A DNA stretch of 5,151 nt from NCBI GenBank assembly GCA_903899145.1, contig CAIUHY010000121.1, positions 1 through 5,151 on the forward strand. Direction: 5' to 3'. The position numbers were made by a program, and so were the translations under genes. Position 1 is the stretch's first letter. Every line of letters starts with the position of its first letter. Positions 1 through 5,069 of the stretch are shown piece after piece. Below the pieces are notes generated by a model. It searched no databases, had not been told where the DNA came from, and worked only from the letters and a program-made list of their open reading frames with translations. Origin of the DNA: an uncultured Actinomycetes bacterium. GTDB taxonomy: Bacteria > Actinomycetota > Actinomycetes > Nanopelagicales > Nanopelagicaceae.

Positions 1-93
1 AAGAAGGCCGCAAAGCGTCCTGCTAAGAAGACAGCAAAGAAGGCAGTTCGCAAGGCTCCTGCTCGTAAAAAGGCAGCGAAGAAGCGTCGCTAA
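1..93 (+). CDS. hup: HU-family nucleoid protein, C-terminal tail only (partial)
   Basis: The first 30 codons, open from the window edge to a TAA at 91-93, encode a peptide made almost wholly of Lys, Ala, Arg and Pro, with repeating AKK, RPAKK and APARKK units and ending in KKRR. This is the signature of the long basic tail that actinobacterial HU proteins (HupB/HupS type) carry behind the normal ~90-residue HU fold; the folded domain lies outside the window. HU binds and bends DNA as a dimer, and in these homologues the tail adds non-specific, histone H1-like DNA binding. Its position upstream of plsC-gpsA-ddl matches known actinobacterial gene order, which supports the call. A strong terminator follows 12 bases after the stop, so it is probably transcribed apart from plsC. 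Alternative: another Lys/Ala-rich tail protein, such as a ribosomal or topoisomerase tail. Confidence 0.72.
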   Translation, partial: KKAAKRPAKKTAKKAVRKAPARKKAAKKRR

Positions 94-105
94 AGTACAT
101 ATTTG

Positions 106-140
106 AAAGTGGGGGCCTATTGGTCCCCACTTTTTTATTT
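106..140 (+). terminator. Rho-independent terminator of the HU gene
   Basis: The segment 106-117 (AAAGTGGGGGCC) pairs with 122-133 (GGTCCCCACTTT), giving a 12-bp stem with one G-T wobble and a TATT tetraloop. The T-rich stretch 131-140 (TTTTTTATTT) follows and partly overlaps the 3' arm. This is a textbook intrinsic terminator, placed 12 bases after the HU stop and 31 bases before plsC. It should separate the highly expressed HU transcript from the operon that follows. Because the 5' arm starts with AAA, the stem could also work weakly on the minus strand, but no minus-strand gene ends here. Confidence 0.93.
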
Positions 141-158
141 CCTCATAGCTTTTCGGTT

Positions 159-170
159 TAAACTGCTTAT
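159..170 (+). promoter_or_regulatory. Candidate promoter for a leaderless plsC-gpsA-ddl transcript
   Basis: TAAACT at 159-164 fits the actinobacterial -10 pattern TANNNT. A start seven bases after its last base would fall on the A of the plsC ATG at 171. No purine-rich Shine-Dalgarno sequence exists in 141-170, which also fits a leaderless mRNA. No convincing -35 hexamer is present: the expected place lies in the T-tail of the preceding terminator. The assignment rests on one hexamer plus the missing ribosome binding site, so it is tentative. Confidence 0.4.
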
Positions 171-950
171 ATGAGTTTTCACGAGGTGGTTTATGCCCCG
201 CCTAAGGGCAAGCCGCTAGGAATAAATCTGATGTTTCGCGTTGGAAGCTGGATTGTTATTCCTATACTCGAATTATTAACTAAGCGCGATTGGCGCGGGA
301 TAGAAAACCTGCCAAAGAGCGGCCCAGTTATTGCCATCTCCAATCACATCTCTTACGCAGATCCTTTGATCTTTGCGCACTTCTTATTTTCAAATGGCCG
401 CGCAGTCAGGTTCCTTGCTAAAGCATCTTTATTTAAAGTCCCCGTACTTGGATTTATTTTGCGCACTGCAGGGCAAGTTCCCGTAGACCGCGAGATAAAA
501 GGCTCAGAGGCAATGCCTCATGCACTTGCATTCTTAAAGGCAGGACACTGCGTGGGAATTTATCCTGAAGGAACTCTTACACGTGATAAAGATTTGTGGC
601 CTATGAAAGCAAAGACTGGCCTTGCTCGTCTTGCAATATTGAGCAGAGCTCCCGTGATTCCATGCGCGCAGTGGGGAGCAGAAGATATTTTGATGCCATA
701 TGCAAAGGTGCCCAGAATTTTCAAACGTACCAAAGTGATAGTGGTTGCAGGGCCAGCACTAGATTTCTCGCCTTGGTATGGCAAAGAAGATGATTTTGCG
801 GCTGTTCAAGAGGCAACTGAGTACGCAATGTCCGCGGTAACTCGTCTCTTGGAGGAAATTAGGGGAGAATTAGCCCCTGCAGATATTTTTGATCCACGGT
901 CATCAGATCTACCAACAATTGGAAACTTTAAAAAGAAGAAGAGGAAATAG
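171..950 (+). CDS. plsC: Lysophospholipid acyltransferase (1-acyl-sn-glycerol-3-phosphate acyltransferase, PlsC family)
   Basis: This 259-residue protein should transfer an acyl group to lysophosphatidic acid, giving phosphatidic acid at the inner face of the membrane. The four acyltransferase blocks appear in order: NHxxxxD (N58-H59 ... D64, the catalytic His/Asp pair), GQVPVDRE at 101-108, YPEGT at 131-135 (acceptor phosphate binding), and APVIPCA at 160-166. A hydrophobic stretch at about residues 20-36 could anchor the enzyme to the membrane. The length is normal for the family. The tail ends in a Lys/Arg cluster (KKKKRK), which may help membrane contact but whose purine-rich codons also form the ribosome binding site of gpsA. 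I chose ATG 171 because it is the first in-frame start and no later start has a better ribosome site. Adjacency to gpsA, which makes the glycerol-phosphate backbone, supports a lipid role. The exact acyl acceptor cannot be read from sequence, and related enzymes acylate other lysolipids. Confidence 0.9.
   Translation: MSFHEVVYAPPKGKPLGINLMFRVGSWIVIPILELLTKRDWRGIENLPKSGPVIAISNHISYADPLIFAHFLFSNGRAVRFLAKASLFKVPVLGFILRTAGQVPVDREIKGSEAMPHALAFLKAGHCVGIYPEGTLTRDKDLWPMKAKTGLARLAILSRAPVIPCAQWGAEDILMPYAKVPRIFKRTKVIVVAGPALDFSPWYGKEDDFAAVQEATEYAMSAVTRLLEEIRGELAPADIFDPRSSDLPTIGNFKKKKRK
941..947 (+). promoter_or_regulatory. Ribosome binding site of gpsA, inside the plsC tail codons
   Basis: GAGGAAA at 941-947 lies 6 bases before the gpsA ATG at 954 and is embedded in a longer purine run (931-947) that codes for the basic C-terminus of the acyltransferase. 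It is the clearest Shine-Dalgarno sequence in the window. It fixes the gpsA start and indicates that plsC and gpsA are translated from one mRNA. Confidence 0.75.
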
Positions 951-953
951 AAG

Positions 954-1952
954 ATGGCACGCGTAAGTGTTCTGGGATCTGGTGCTTGGGGAACAACCCT
1001 TGCTCAAGTCTTATGCGATGCTGGCCATGAAGTATTGGTCTGGGGTAGAAACGAAGCAGTCGTTGCTGAGATTTCGGACCTCAATACCAATACAAAATTC
1101 TTGCCAGGAATTATCTTGCCAACTGGCTTGAAGGCAACAACTGATATTAAGAGGGCATTTGAATTTGGCGAATCAATCGTCCTTGCGATCCCTGCTCAAA
1201 CACTCAGAGCAAACCTCAAGACATGGGCTCCTATATTCCCAAAGAGCTTGCCAATTATTTCTACCCTTAAAGGTATTGAATCTGACACGATGTCTCGTAT
1301 GACTGAAGTTGTTATTCAAGAGCTCGGAACAGATACTTCTCAGATCGGTTTAATTACAGGACCAAATCTTGCAGGGGAGTTATCTCTGCGCCAACCAGCA
1401 GGAGCAGTTGCTGCCTCTGTGAATCCAAAGATTTCACAGCTCATGATTGATCTTTTCACTGTTCCTTATTTCCGCGTCTATCCATCTACCGATCTTGTTG
1501 GGTGTGAGCTCGCGGGAGCTGCAAAGAGTGTGATTGCTCTCGCTGTTGGAATGACTATCGGTATGGACTTAGGGGAGAACACGCAAGCAATGGTTATTAC
1601 ACGTGGGCTTAGTGAAGTGGCGCGCTTTGGCGCAAGCTACGGAGCCCACCAAATGACATTTCTTGGTTTAGCTGGAATGGGTGACATCGTTGCTAGTTGT
1701 GGTTCAGCCCTTTCTCGTAACAGAACATTTGGTGAGGCATATGGACGCACAGGATCTATGGATGGCGCGCGCAGAGAAGTAACAAAGACTGTTGAAGGTG
1801 TTGCATCGGCGCAAGCGATTCGTGAACTTGCTCACCGCGTGGGCGTAGAAGTGCCGATCATTGAAGTAGTGGCAGATGCTGTTCATGGAGATATCACTCC
1901 TGATCAAGCAATGGAGCGCCTCATGTCAGTTAGTACATTGGCTGAGATCTAA
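954..1952 (+). CDS. gpsA: NAD(P)H-dependent glycerol-3-phosphate dehydrogenase
   Basis: GpsA reduces dihydroxyacetone phosphate to sn-glycerol-3-phosphate, the backbone of phospholipids, in the cytoplasm. The N-terminal Rossmann fold opens with GSGAWG (residues 8-13), the GxGxxG dinucleotide site with the Trp typical of this family. STLKGIE at 103-109 carries the first substrate-site lysine (K106), and GPNLAGE at 136-142 matches the family's GP-(S/N)-x-A-x-E block. K191 in ELAGAAKSVIALA (185-197) is the expected catalytic lysine. The C-terminal helical domain shows GLAGMGDIVASC (238-249) followed by SRNRTFG (254-260), the strongly conserved substrate-binding segment, then EGV at 281-283. The 332-residue length is standard and no key residue is missing. 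It starts 3 bases after plsC with a good ribosome site. Its TAA stop shares its last base with the ddl ATG, so translation of the two genes is probably coupled. Confidence 0.97.
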   Translation: MARVSVLGSGAWGTTLAQVLCDAGHEVLVWGRNEAVVAEISDLNTNTKFLPGIILPTGLKATTDIKRAFEFGESIVLAIPAQTLRANLKTWAPIFPKSLPIISTLKGIESDTMSRMTEVVIQELGTDTSQIGLITGPNLAGELSLRQPAGAVAASVNPKISQLMIDLFTVPYFRVYPSTDLVGCELAGAAKSVIALAVGMTIGMDLGENTQAMVITRGLSEVARFGASYGAHQMTFLGLAGMGDIVASCGSALSRNRTFGEAYGRTGSMDGARREVTKTVEGVASAQAIRELAHRVGVEVPIIEVVADAVHGDITPDQAMERLMSVSTLAEI

Positions 1953-3007
1953 TGACTCAATCAAAGATAAAGGTTGCGATACTCTGTGGAGGCCAATCAT
2001 CTGAACATGAGATCTCATGCATTTCAGCGGCTGGAATATTAAGCGCGATAGATCGCGATCGTTTTGAACCAGTTGTTATTGGCATTACCCGCGCGGGTAA
2101 ATGGGTAATGGTGGTTGAGCATTCAGTACTCAATAAAAAAGGTATCACAATGCCTGAGATCTCATCTGACTTGCCACAAGTAAACGTTGATATCCATGGA
2201 TTTGAAGTTTCTGGAAAGAAACTTGATATCGATGTCATATTTCCCATTCTTCATGGGCCATATGGCGAGGATGGAACCGTGCAAGGCTTATGTGAAATGG
2301 CAGGCATTCGTTATGTCGGCTCCGGCGTACTTGCAAGCGCGGTTGCGATGGATAAGTCCTTTAGTAAATCGATCTTTACCGCTCACGGGATGAAAGTGGC
2401 GACCGGGATTGTCTTGCACGCCAAGCAGTGGTCGGCAACCCAAATTGATAATTTAAAGTATCCACTATTTGTGAAGCCTGCAAGAAGTGGTTCAAGTCGG
2501 GGCACATCTAATGTGAAAGATGCAGCGCATCTTGCAGATGCCATCAAGCATGCATTTGAGTTTGATACCAAAGTGCTTGTTGAAGAGGCAATTGTTGGCC
2601 GTGAGATTGAATGTGGAGTTCTTGAATTAGCCGGAACCCCTCACGCATCTCCTATTGGTGAGATTAAAATTAAAGGCAGCCACGAGTTCTATGACTATGA
2701 AGCTAAATATCTTGATGATGCAACAGAAGTTGTATTTCCAACAGATCTTCCAGCAGGCGTAGAGGCAAAGATTCAAGATTCTGCAGTAAAAGCATTTGCA
2801 GCTCTTGGCTGCGAGGGTCTAGCTCGAGTTGATTTCTTCTACACAGATAAAGGTGAGATTGTGATTAACGAAATCAACACAATGCCTGGCTTCACGCCGT
2901 CATCGATGTTTCCGAAGTTATGGGCAAAAGCAGGGACTACTTACTCAGAGATCATTACTAGTTTGATCGATGCAGCTCTTGTTCGCTCCGCCCACGTTAC
3001 TCGTTAG
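1952..3007 (+). CDS. ddl: D-alanine--D-alanine ligase
   Basis: Ddl joins two D-Ala with ATP hydrolysis to give the dipeptide that MurF adds to the peptidoglycan precursor. The N-terminal domain has GGQSSEHEIS at 13-22 (E18 aligns with the E15 that binds the first D-Ala in E. coli DdlB) and HGPYGEDG at 101-108. The ATP-grasp domain has AMDK at 132-135, FVKPARSGSSRGTS at 173-186 (K175 and S181 aligning with K144 and S150), and FYDYEAKY at 246-253 (Y253 aligning with Y216). The magnesium site is R292/D294 with E307 and N309 in NEINTMPG. All catalytic residues are present; the only unusual point is Arg183 in the glycine-rich loop. At 351 residues it is slightly longer than short DdlB forms and normal for Gram-positive Ddl. 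The ATG overlaps the gpsA stop as TAATG with only a weak upstream TGAGA, so it probably relies on translational coupling. The TAG stop overlaps the convergent amidotransferase gene by 4 bases. Confidence 0.97.
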   Translation: MTQSKIKVAILCGGQSSEHEISCISAAGILSAIDRDRFEPVVIGITRAGKWVMVVEHSVLNKKGITMPEISSDLPQVNVDIHGFEVSGKKLDIDVIFPILHGPYGEDGTVQGLCEMAGIRYVGSGVLASAVAMDKSFSKSIFTAHGMKVATGIVLHAKQWSATQIDNLKYPLFVKPARSGSSRGTSNVKDAAHLADAIKHAFEFDTKVLVEEAIVGREIECGVLELAGTPHASPIGEIKIKGSHEFYDYEAKYLDDATEVVFPTDLPAGVEAKIQDSAVKAFAALGCEGLARVDFFYTDKGEIVINEINTMPGFTPSSMFPKLWAKAGTTYSEIITSLIDAALVRSAHVTR

Positions 3008-3717
3008 AGATTAGAAACTAATCTTCCCCAGTTTTGAATAATTGGCTTCCAAACCTTGGCCAGTTGTGATTCTGCCTTGATGAAATCAGGTTGCATGCTT
3101 GTTATACCTGAGTTCTTATAGGCATTATCTGCACCGTGCTCCCATTGAGCAATAATTGATATGTCAACCTCTGGATGGCACTGAATTCCATAAATGAGTT
3201 GTCCAATACGATAGATCTGGTTAGCACAGACACCAGTTGAAGCAAGAGTCACAGCTCCCTTTGGCAGATTTGCAACATAATCCTCATGCCAGAGCGTTGC
3301 TGGAATATTAGTTAAATCTCTAAAAATAGGATCATCCTTTGCTGCGACAGTTGGAACTAAATCAAAGACACCAATTTCACTCTTTTCAAAACGCTTCACG
3401 CTTCCGCCTCCTGCAATTGCAAGTAGCTGCGTTCCTAAACAAATTGCGAAGATCGGGATATTGCGATCAATGGCATCTTTGAGAAGTGCACGTTCTGCAG
3501 GAAGCCACGGGGCAACGTGGTCATCCGTAGCGCTCATATGACCACCCAACGGCATGAGAGCAGCAACGTTATCTGGAACGATTGTTGGGACGCTTTCCCC
3601 AAGATCTGCGCGGAGTACTTGAACGTGAAAACCAATTTCTTCAAGCCACATGGCAGCTAAATGTGGTGGATCAGTCTCATCATTTTGAATGGCAAGGATG
3701 ATCTTCTTTGAAGACAT
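3004..3717 (-). CDS. Class I glutamine amidotransferase (GMP synthase-like GATase1 domain), substrate unknown
   Basis: This 237-residue protein is a stand-alone class I (triad) glutaminase domain. The nucleophile elbow is AICLGTQLLA at 91-100 with C93; the other triad members are H181 and E183 in GIQCHPE (177-183). The oxyanion-side glycine loop appears as MPLGGHMSATDD at 65-66 neighbourhood (residues 55-66), and WHEDYV at 143-148 is typical of the GuaA-like subgroup. Such enzymes release ammonia from glutamine and usually pass it to a synthase partner, but no synthetase domain or neighbour is visible here. Some family members instead hydrolyse gamma-glutamyl compounds, so both roles stay open. 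The gene lies 3 bases after the RAM-domain gene, with no Shine-Dalgarno sequence in front of its ATG (3715-3717), which suggests translational coupling. Its last codons overlap the end of ddl on the other strand. Family assignment is secure; the physiological substrate is not known. Confidence 0.88.
   Translation of the reverse strand: MSSKKIILAIQNDETDPPHLAAMWLEEIGFHVQVLRADLGESVPTIVPDNVAALMPLGGHMSATDDHVAPWLPAERALLKDAIDRNIPIFAICLGTQLLAIAGGGSVKRFEKSEIGVFDLVPTVAAKDDPIFRDLTNIPATLWHEDYVANLPKGAVTLASTGVCANQIYRIGQLIYGIQCHPEVDISIIAQWEHGADNAYKNSGITSMQPDFIKAESQLAKVWKPIIQNWGRLVSNL
3008..3024. repeat. Perfect 7-bp inverted repeat at the ddl/amidotransferase junction
   Basis: AGATTAG (3008-3014) and CTAATCT (3018-3024) are perfect inverted copies around a 3-base AAA centre. 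The repeat begins one base after the ddl stop and covers the last sense codons of the convergent amidotransferase gene. It could form a small hairpin in either transcript. No T-run follows on either strand and the stem is AT-rich, so it is not a standard intrinsic terminator, though it might stabilise 3' ends or cause pausing. Confidence 0.45.
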
Positions 3718-3720
3718 GTA

Positions 3721-3957
3721 TTAGTAAACAGTCACCGGACATGTCAGAGTGCGTGTAATTCCCGGTACTGCTTGAACTTTGGCAAGGATTGAACGTCCGA
3801 GCTCTTCCATACTTGGCGCTTCTGCCCGCATCACAACGTCATAAGGACCTGTGACTGCTTCAGCAAGGGTTACACCAGCAATAGCTGAGACTGACTTGGC
3901 AACTGAACCAGCCTTGCCAACATCGGTTTGGATCAAGATATATACCTGTACAGACAT
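3721..3957 (-). CDS. Stand-alone Lrp/AsnC ligand-binding (RAM) domain protein
   Basis: This 78-residue protein consists of just the RAM (regulation of amino acid metabolism) alpha-beta fold found as the C-terminal half of Lrp/AsnC regulators. It opens with the first strand VQVYILIQT, has the family's GPYD turn at 37-40 (the ligand-pocket edge in full-length relatives), and ends with VPGITRTLT at 64-72 before the last strand. There is no helix-turn-helix domain. The length is normal for stand-alone RAM proteins, so this is not a truncation. Such proteins assemble into dimers, octamers or higher rings and bind amino acids or other small effectors; here the ligand is unknown. A similar small gene sits beside thiL in many actinobacteria, which supports the call. 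It is divergent from thiL across 30 bases and is the first gene of a unit with the amidotransferase. The ATG is preceded by GGGAG about 12 bases upstream and by GAGG only one base upstream, neither ideally spaced. Confidence 0.88.
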   Translation of the reverse strand: MSVQVYILIQTDVGKAGSVAKSVSAIAGVTLAEAVTGPYDVVMRAEAPSMEELGRSILAKVQAVPGITRTLTCPVTVY

Positions 3958-3987
3958 GCCTCTAGGCTACTCCCACTTAGATGAATA
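3958..3987. promoter_or_regulatory. Divergent intergenic region between the RAM gene and thiL
   Basis: Only 30 bases separate the two divergent starts, so any promoter elements must overlap coding sequence. On the plus strand TAGGCT at 3963-3968 fits the TANNNT pattern and would start transcription near 3975, giving a very short thiL leader; no good -35 element accompanies it. On the minus strand I see no convincing hexamer pair for the RAM gene. A short palindrome CTGTACAG (3946-3953) lies in the first codons of the RAM gene, too short to call an operator. Confidence 0.3.
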
Positions 3988-4881
3988 GTGGAATGGGATT
4001 TTGTGGCTTCTGAAACCGAGTTGATCACCGCCATCAAGGCGGTCTTTGCCGGCGCCACAAATGAGCGCGTTCTGATCGGCATAGGCGATGACGGCGCGGT
4101 TGTGAGCGTTCCTAAAGTGCGAGGTGAAGGCAAAGCCGTTCTTGCAACAGATATGGCAGTTGAGGGCGTCCACTTCAACAGATCGTGGTCATCTCTTTTT
4201 GAAATCGGCGCCAAGACAACAGCAGCAAACCTTGCAGATATCTATGCGATGGGCGGGATTCCAGAATTTCTTTTAGTTGCAGCGGCGGTGCCAACAAACT
4301 TTTCAAGCTCTGATGCGACCGAACTTGCCCGGGGAATTGTTGATGAAGCACAGAAAGTCGGCGCAGTTGTTGTTGGCGGGGATATAAGTAAATCTGAAAA
4401 GCTTGTTCTGACAATTTCAGTCTATGGAAGTGTGAAAGATCCAATCACCAGAGGCGGGGCGCAAGTAGGCGATGTTGTCATCATCTCTGATTTTCCTGGT
4501 AAATCTGCAAGCGGATTAGAACTACTCAAGCAAGGCATAAGTGATGAGCGAACTTCATTTCATAAAAGGCCTGTTGTGGATTACGCAGCAGCTCGTGATT
4601 TTGCTTTAGCAGGCGTTTCATCGATGATCGATACAAGTGATGGTCTTGTTTCAGAGCTGACACATATTGCAAACGCCTCTGGAGTAGGAATTGAGATTAG
4701 AACTCACGAGGATGAAGTGATTGATTTTCATGGGGGAGAAGACCACGTCTTTGTGGCAACGATCTCACCGCATCTTCCCTTTCCACGTCAGGGTATTGAG
4801 ATCGGCAAGGTTGTGATGGGTAAGGGCGTGCGTATCAACGGGGTACCGACAGTGCACGAGGGGTATAAGCACTTTTCTTAG
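3988..4881 (+). CDS. thiL: Thiamine-monophosphate kinase
   Basis: ThiL phosphorylates thiamine monophosphate with ATP to thiamine diphosphate, the active cofactor, in the cytoplasm. It belongs to the PurM/SelD/HypE fold. The metal and ATP residues appear in order: GIGDDGAVV at 31-39, ATDMAVEGVHF at 53-63 (D55), NLADIYAMGG at 81-90 (D84), GGDISKS at 130-136 (D132), and IDTSDGL at 214-220. GGEDHVFVAT at 249-258 is the actinobacterial form of the GGEDY block, and the end HEGYKHFS (290-297) matches the family's closing G(W/Y)xHF. At 297 residues it is shorter than the usual 310-330; the shortage lies between IDTSDGL and GGEDH, only about 28 residues apart here. The annotated start is GTG 3988. 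A second in-frame GTG at 4003 (Val6), with GGGA 4 bases before it, is a realistic alternative. The gene is single, with no visible terminator before the riboswitch. Confidence 0.95.
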   Translation: MEWDFVASETELITAIKAVFAGATNERVLIGIGDDGAVVSVPKVRGEGKAVLATDMAVEGVHFNRSWSSLFEIGAKTTAANLADIYAMGGIPEFLLVAAAVPTNFSSSDATELARGIVDEAQKVGAVVVGGDISKSEKLVLTISVYGSVKDPITRGGAQVGDVVIISDFPGKSASGLELLKQGISDERTSFHKRPVVDYAAARDFALAGVSSMIDTSDGLVSELTHIANASGVGIEIRTHEDEVIDFHGGEDHVFVATISPHLPFPRQGIEIGKVVMGKGVRINGVPTVHEGYKHFS

Positions 4882-4888
4882 TCTGATT

Positions 4889-4917
4889 TTAAGATGCATC
4901 CTGAGCAAGTGGATACT
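4889..4917 (+). promoter_or_regulatory. Candidate promoter of the FMN-riboswitch transcript
   Basis: TTAAGA at 4889-4894 (4 of 6 match to TTGACA) and GATACT at 4912-4917 (4 of 6 match to TATAAT) are separated by exactly 17 bases. Transcription would begin near 4924-4925, three or four bases before the first paired base of the riboswitch at 4928. The spacing and the tight placement against the aptamer make this the best promoter candidate in the window. It would give the transporter gene its own flavin-regulated transcript, independent of thiL. Confidence 0.5.
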
Positions 4918-4927
4918 AAGATTTGGA

Positions 4928-5055
4928 TGTTGTTTCCGGGGTCGGTGTAATTCCGAACCGGCGGTTATAGTCCGCGACCCGAGGCCATCCAGGCATCGGT
5001 GGAACTGGTGAAATTCCGGTACCGACAGTTAGAGTCTGGATGAGAGGAAACAGCA
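4928..5055 (+). ncRNA. FMN riboswitch (RFN element)
   Basis: The sequence has the conserved RFN blocks: CCGGGGTCGGTG at the 5' side, ACCGGCGGT at 4957-4965, AGTCCGCGACCC at 4969-4980, a GGTGGAACTGGTG arm, and the CCGACAGT ... AGTCTGGATGAGAGG segment at 5022-5047. The closing stem P1 is 4928-4937 with 5046-5055 (10 pairs, one G-U). Inner helices can be drawn: GGG 4939-4941 with CCC 4978-4980; TCGG 4942-4945 with CCGA 4953-4956; GCGG 4961-4964 with CCGC 4972-4975; CATCCAG 4986-4992 with CTGGATG 5036-5042; TCGGT 4996-5000 with ACCGA 5021-5025; ACTGG 5004-5008 with CCGGT 5016-5020. This is the full six-helix junction that binds flavin mononucleotide. It should lower expression of the downstream transporter when FMN is plentiful. 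No terminator with a T-run lies before the start codon, so control of translation initiation is more likely than premature termination. Confidence 0.96.
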
Positions 5056-5056
5056 G

Positions 5057-5063
5057 AGAAGAG
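5057..5063 (+). promoter_or_regulatory. Ribosome binding site of the riboswitch-controlled gene
   Basis: AGAAGAG at 5057-5063 is a moderate Shine-Dalgarno sequence 6 bases before the GTG at 5070. It begins two bases after the P1 helix closes, so folding of the aptamer could hinder ribosome access. The stronger AGAGGA at 5043-5048 lies within the aptamer, too far from the start to serve it. Confidence 0.5.
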
Positions 5064-5069
5064 TCTGTC

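Noticed and set aside
1..90. Tandem DNA repeat, from the recurring AAGAAG and GCAAAG units
   Set aside because: The periodicity follows from Lys/Ala codons of the HU tail; units are irregular and stay in one reading frame.
1957..2247. Minus-strand open frame of 96 codons inside ddl
   Set aside because: It is opposite the conserved N-terminal Ddl domain, shows no recognisable motif and has no ribosome binding site that I could see.
3008..3024. Intrinsic bidirectional terminator for ddl and the amidotransferase
   Set aside because: The stem is short and AT-rich and no T-run follows on either strand, so I list it only as an inverted repeat.
3721..3957. The RAM-domain gene as a truncated Lrp/AsnC regulator that has lost its DNA-binding half
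   Set aside because: Stand-alone RAM proteins of this length are a known class, the start is well placed, and the upstream 30 bases hold no helix-turn-helix remnant.
3981..4013. Ten-codon upstream frame beginning ATG 3981, overlapping the thiL start out of frame
   Set aside because: It has no Shine-Dalgarno sequence and no sign of selection; a chance ATG is the simpler explanation.
3933..4444. Minus-strand open frames opposite the thiL start (for example 3933-4214 and 4175-4444)
   Set aside because: They lie opposite the motif-bearing thiL frame, resemble no family I know, and have compositions typical of antisense shadows.
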